A stretch of 64,000 nucleotides of DNA, taken from the NCBI GenBank assembly GCA_015345905.1, contig JADDTR010000023.1, positions 186,001 through 250,000 of the forward strand, written 5' to 3'. The notes below the pieces were generated by a model. The model did no database searches. It saw only the letters and a list, made by a program, of their open reading frames with translations, and was not told where the DNA came from. Below, in pieces: positions 63,412 through 64,000 of the stretch (position 1 is its first letter; every line of letters begins with the position of its first letter). Source of the stretch: Aotearoamyces nothofagi. Its lineage: Eukaryota; Ascomycota; Leotiomycetes; Leotiales; Tympanidaceae. Made by a program: the position numbers and the translations under genes.

Positions 63412-64000
63412 GTCCGGGTCGGTCATGTAGCATAGTGGGAGTTTATGGCGTTGAAAAGGGATACGGTTAGCATGAATCGGATTTGCATAGGTCTCTAGCC
63501 GGTAGAGATCAAGATCTTCATATAGCGTAGAAGCAGGAGCGGAGTTGTAGGATGTATATAGGGATTCGAACGCCTATAAACTCGCTTGCTCTATTTACTT
63601 TATTCATGCATCACGAGAAAGTAGCTTATGATTTCACAGTTCCATTGCTGTAATTATAGAAATCTAATAGGACTCGAGACGAAATGACATGCATCTTCAT
63701 CTTCATTTCATCAATAACGTGTGTCCATATTAATCGTGCCCCTCATAGGAGACAAAACCGACGGCAGAACGAAGAGAAGGGAGACGCCAAACCAAATCGT
63801 GTCCAGGCTAGCTAAACGAAACGTTCCAATAGAGACGCCAGCCGTTTAATGCAACTCCAAGCCCGCCTGCTTTATGTAATAACGCCTATGAAGCAAGTAT
63901 CGACTCAGTGTAGAGTACGCCGTGCCACTATGGATGACAGATAATTGGTATACCCCGGCTATGCTGTGAATTGACGTAGGAAATATGGACTGTGTAAAAG
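63412..64000. other. right-edge spacer
   Basis: About 590 bases after CWC2 to the window end. No gene or RNA was recognised; the first part is probably the CWC2 3' UTR. Confidence 0.45.

Overview
The window looks like nuclear DNA of a filamentous ascomycete (Pezizomycotina). Most genes carry short introns (about 45-185 nt) with GT-AG ends and CTAAC-type branch sites. The proteins are typical fungal ones: Vps55, proteasome Pre5, fused PABA synthase, TRAPPII Trs120, Ftr1/Fet3, Nta1, Cbf5, Sac3, Ltv1, Lsg1, Rbg1 and Cwc2. I cannot fix the class from sequence alone. Several broken genes carry C-to-T or G-to-A type stops, compatible with RIP-like decay.

Layout. 0-11 kb is a compact housekeeping block: LOG-family phosphoribohydrolase, VPS55, PRE5, ABZ1-type PABA synthase and TRS120. 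11.1-12.3 kb is an AT-rich repeat stretch. 12.4-22.7 kb holds a cytochrome b561 protein, an FTR1 iron permease and a divergently transcribed FET3 ferroxidase. These sit in very long, GC-rich, simple-repeat-filled spacers that contain three exact ATCWGATAA motifs, the known site of SreA/Sre1 iron repressors, and a run of seven CCAAT boxes. 22.7-26.4 kb is a graveyard: a retropepsin-like fossil, a dead ACMSD-type amidohydrolase and a dead SnoaL-like gene. A cupin gene and the N-terminal amidase NTA1 follow.

32.1-40.4 kb is dominated by three paralogous secreted, cysteine-rich, single-pass membrane proteins of a fungal family usually labelled 'LPXTG-domain-containing'. They share two intron positions, and in two copies they share cytosolic tail motifs. 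The third copy has a decayed tail. 41.7-43.6 kb is a 5'-truncated dynamin-like gene with a low-complexity tail, followed by a secreted GH43 enzyme.

45.8-63.4 kb returns to housekeeping: CBF5, SAC3, a divergent LTV1/LSG1 pair (40S and 60S maturation), an acyl-CoA dehydrogenase, a Spo12-like protein, RBG1 and CWC2. No rRNA, tRNA or CRISPR was found.

How the genes may work together. Fet3 and Ftr1 form the known high-affinity iron uptake pair, and the cytochrome b561 protein could supply ferric reduction. Cbf5, Ltv1, Lsg1 and Rbg1 all serve ribosome production or function. The three cysteine-rich membrane proteins look like a locally expanded surface-sensor or adhesion family of unknown role.
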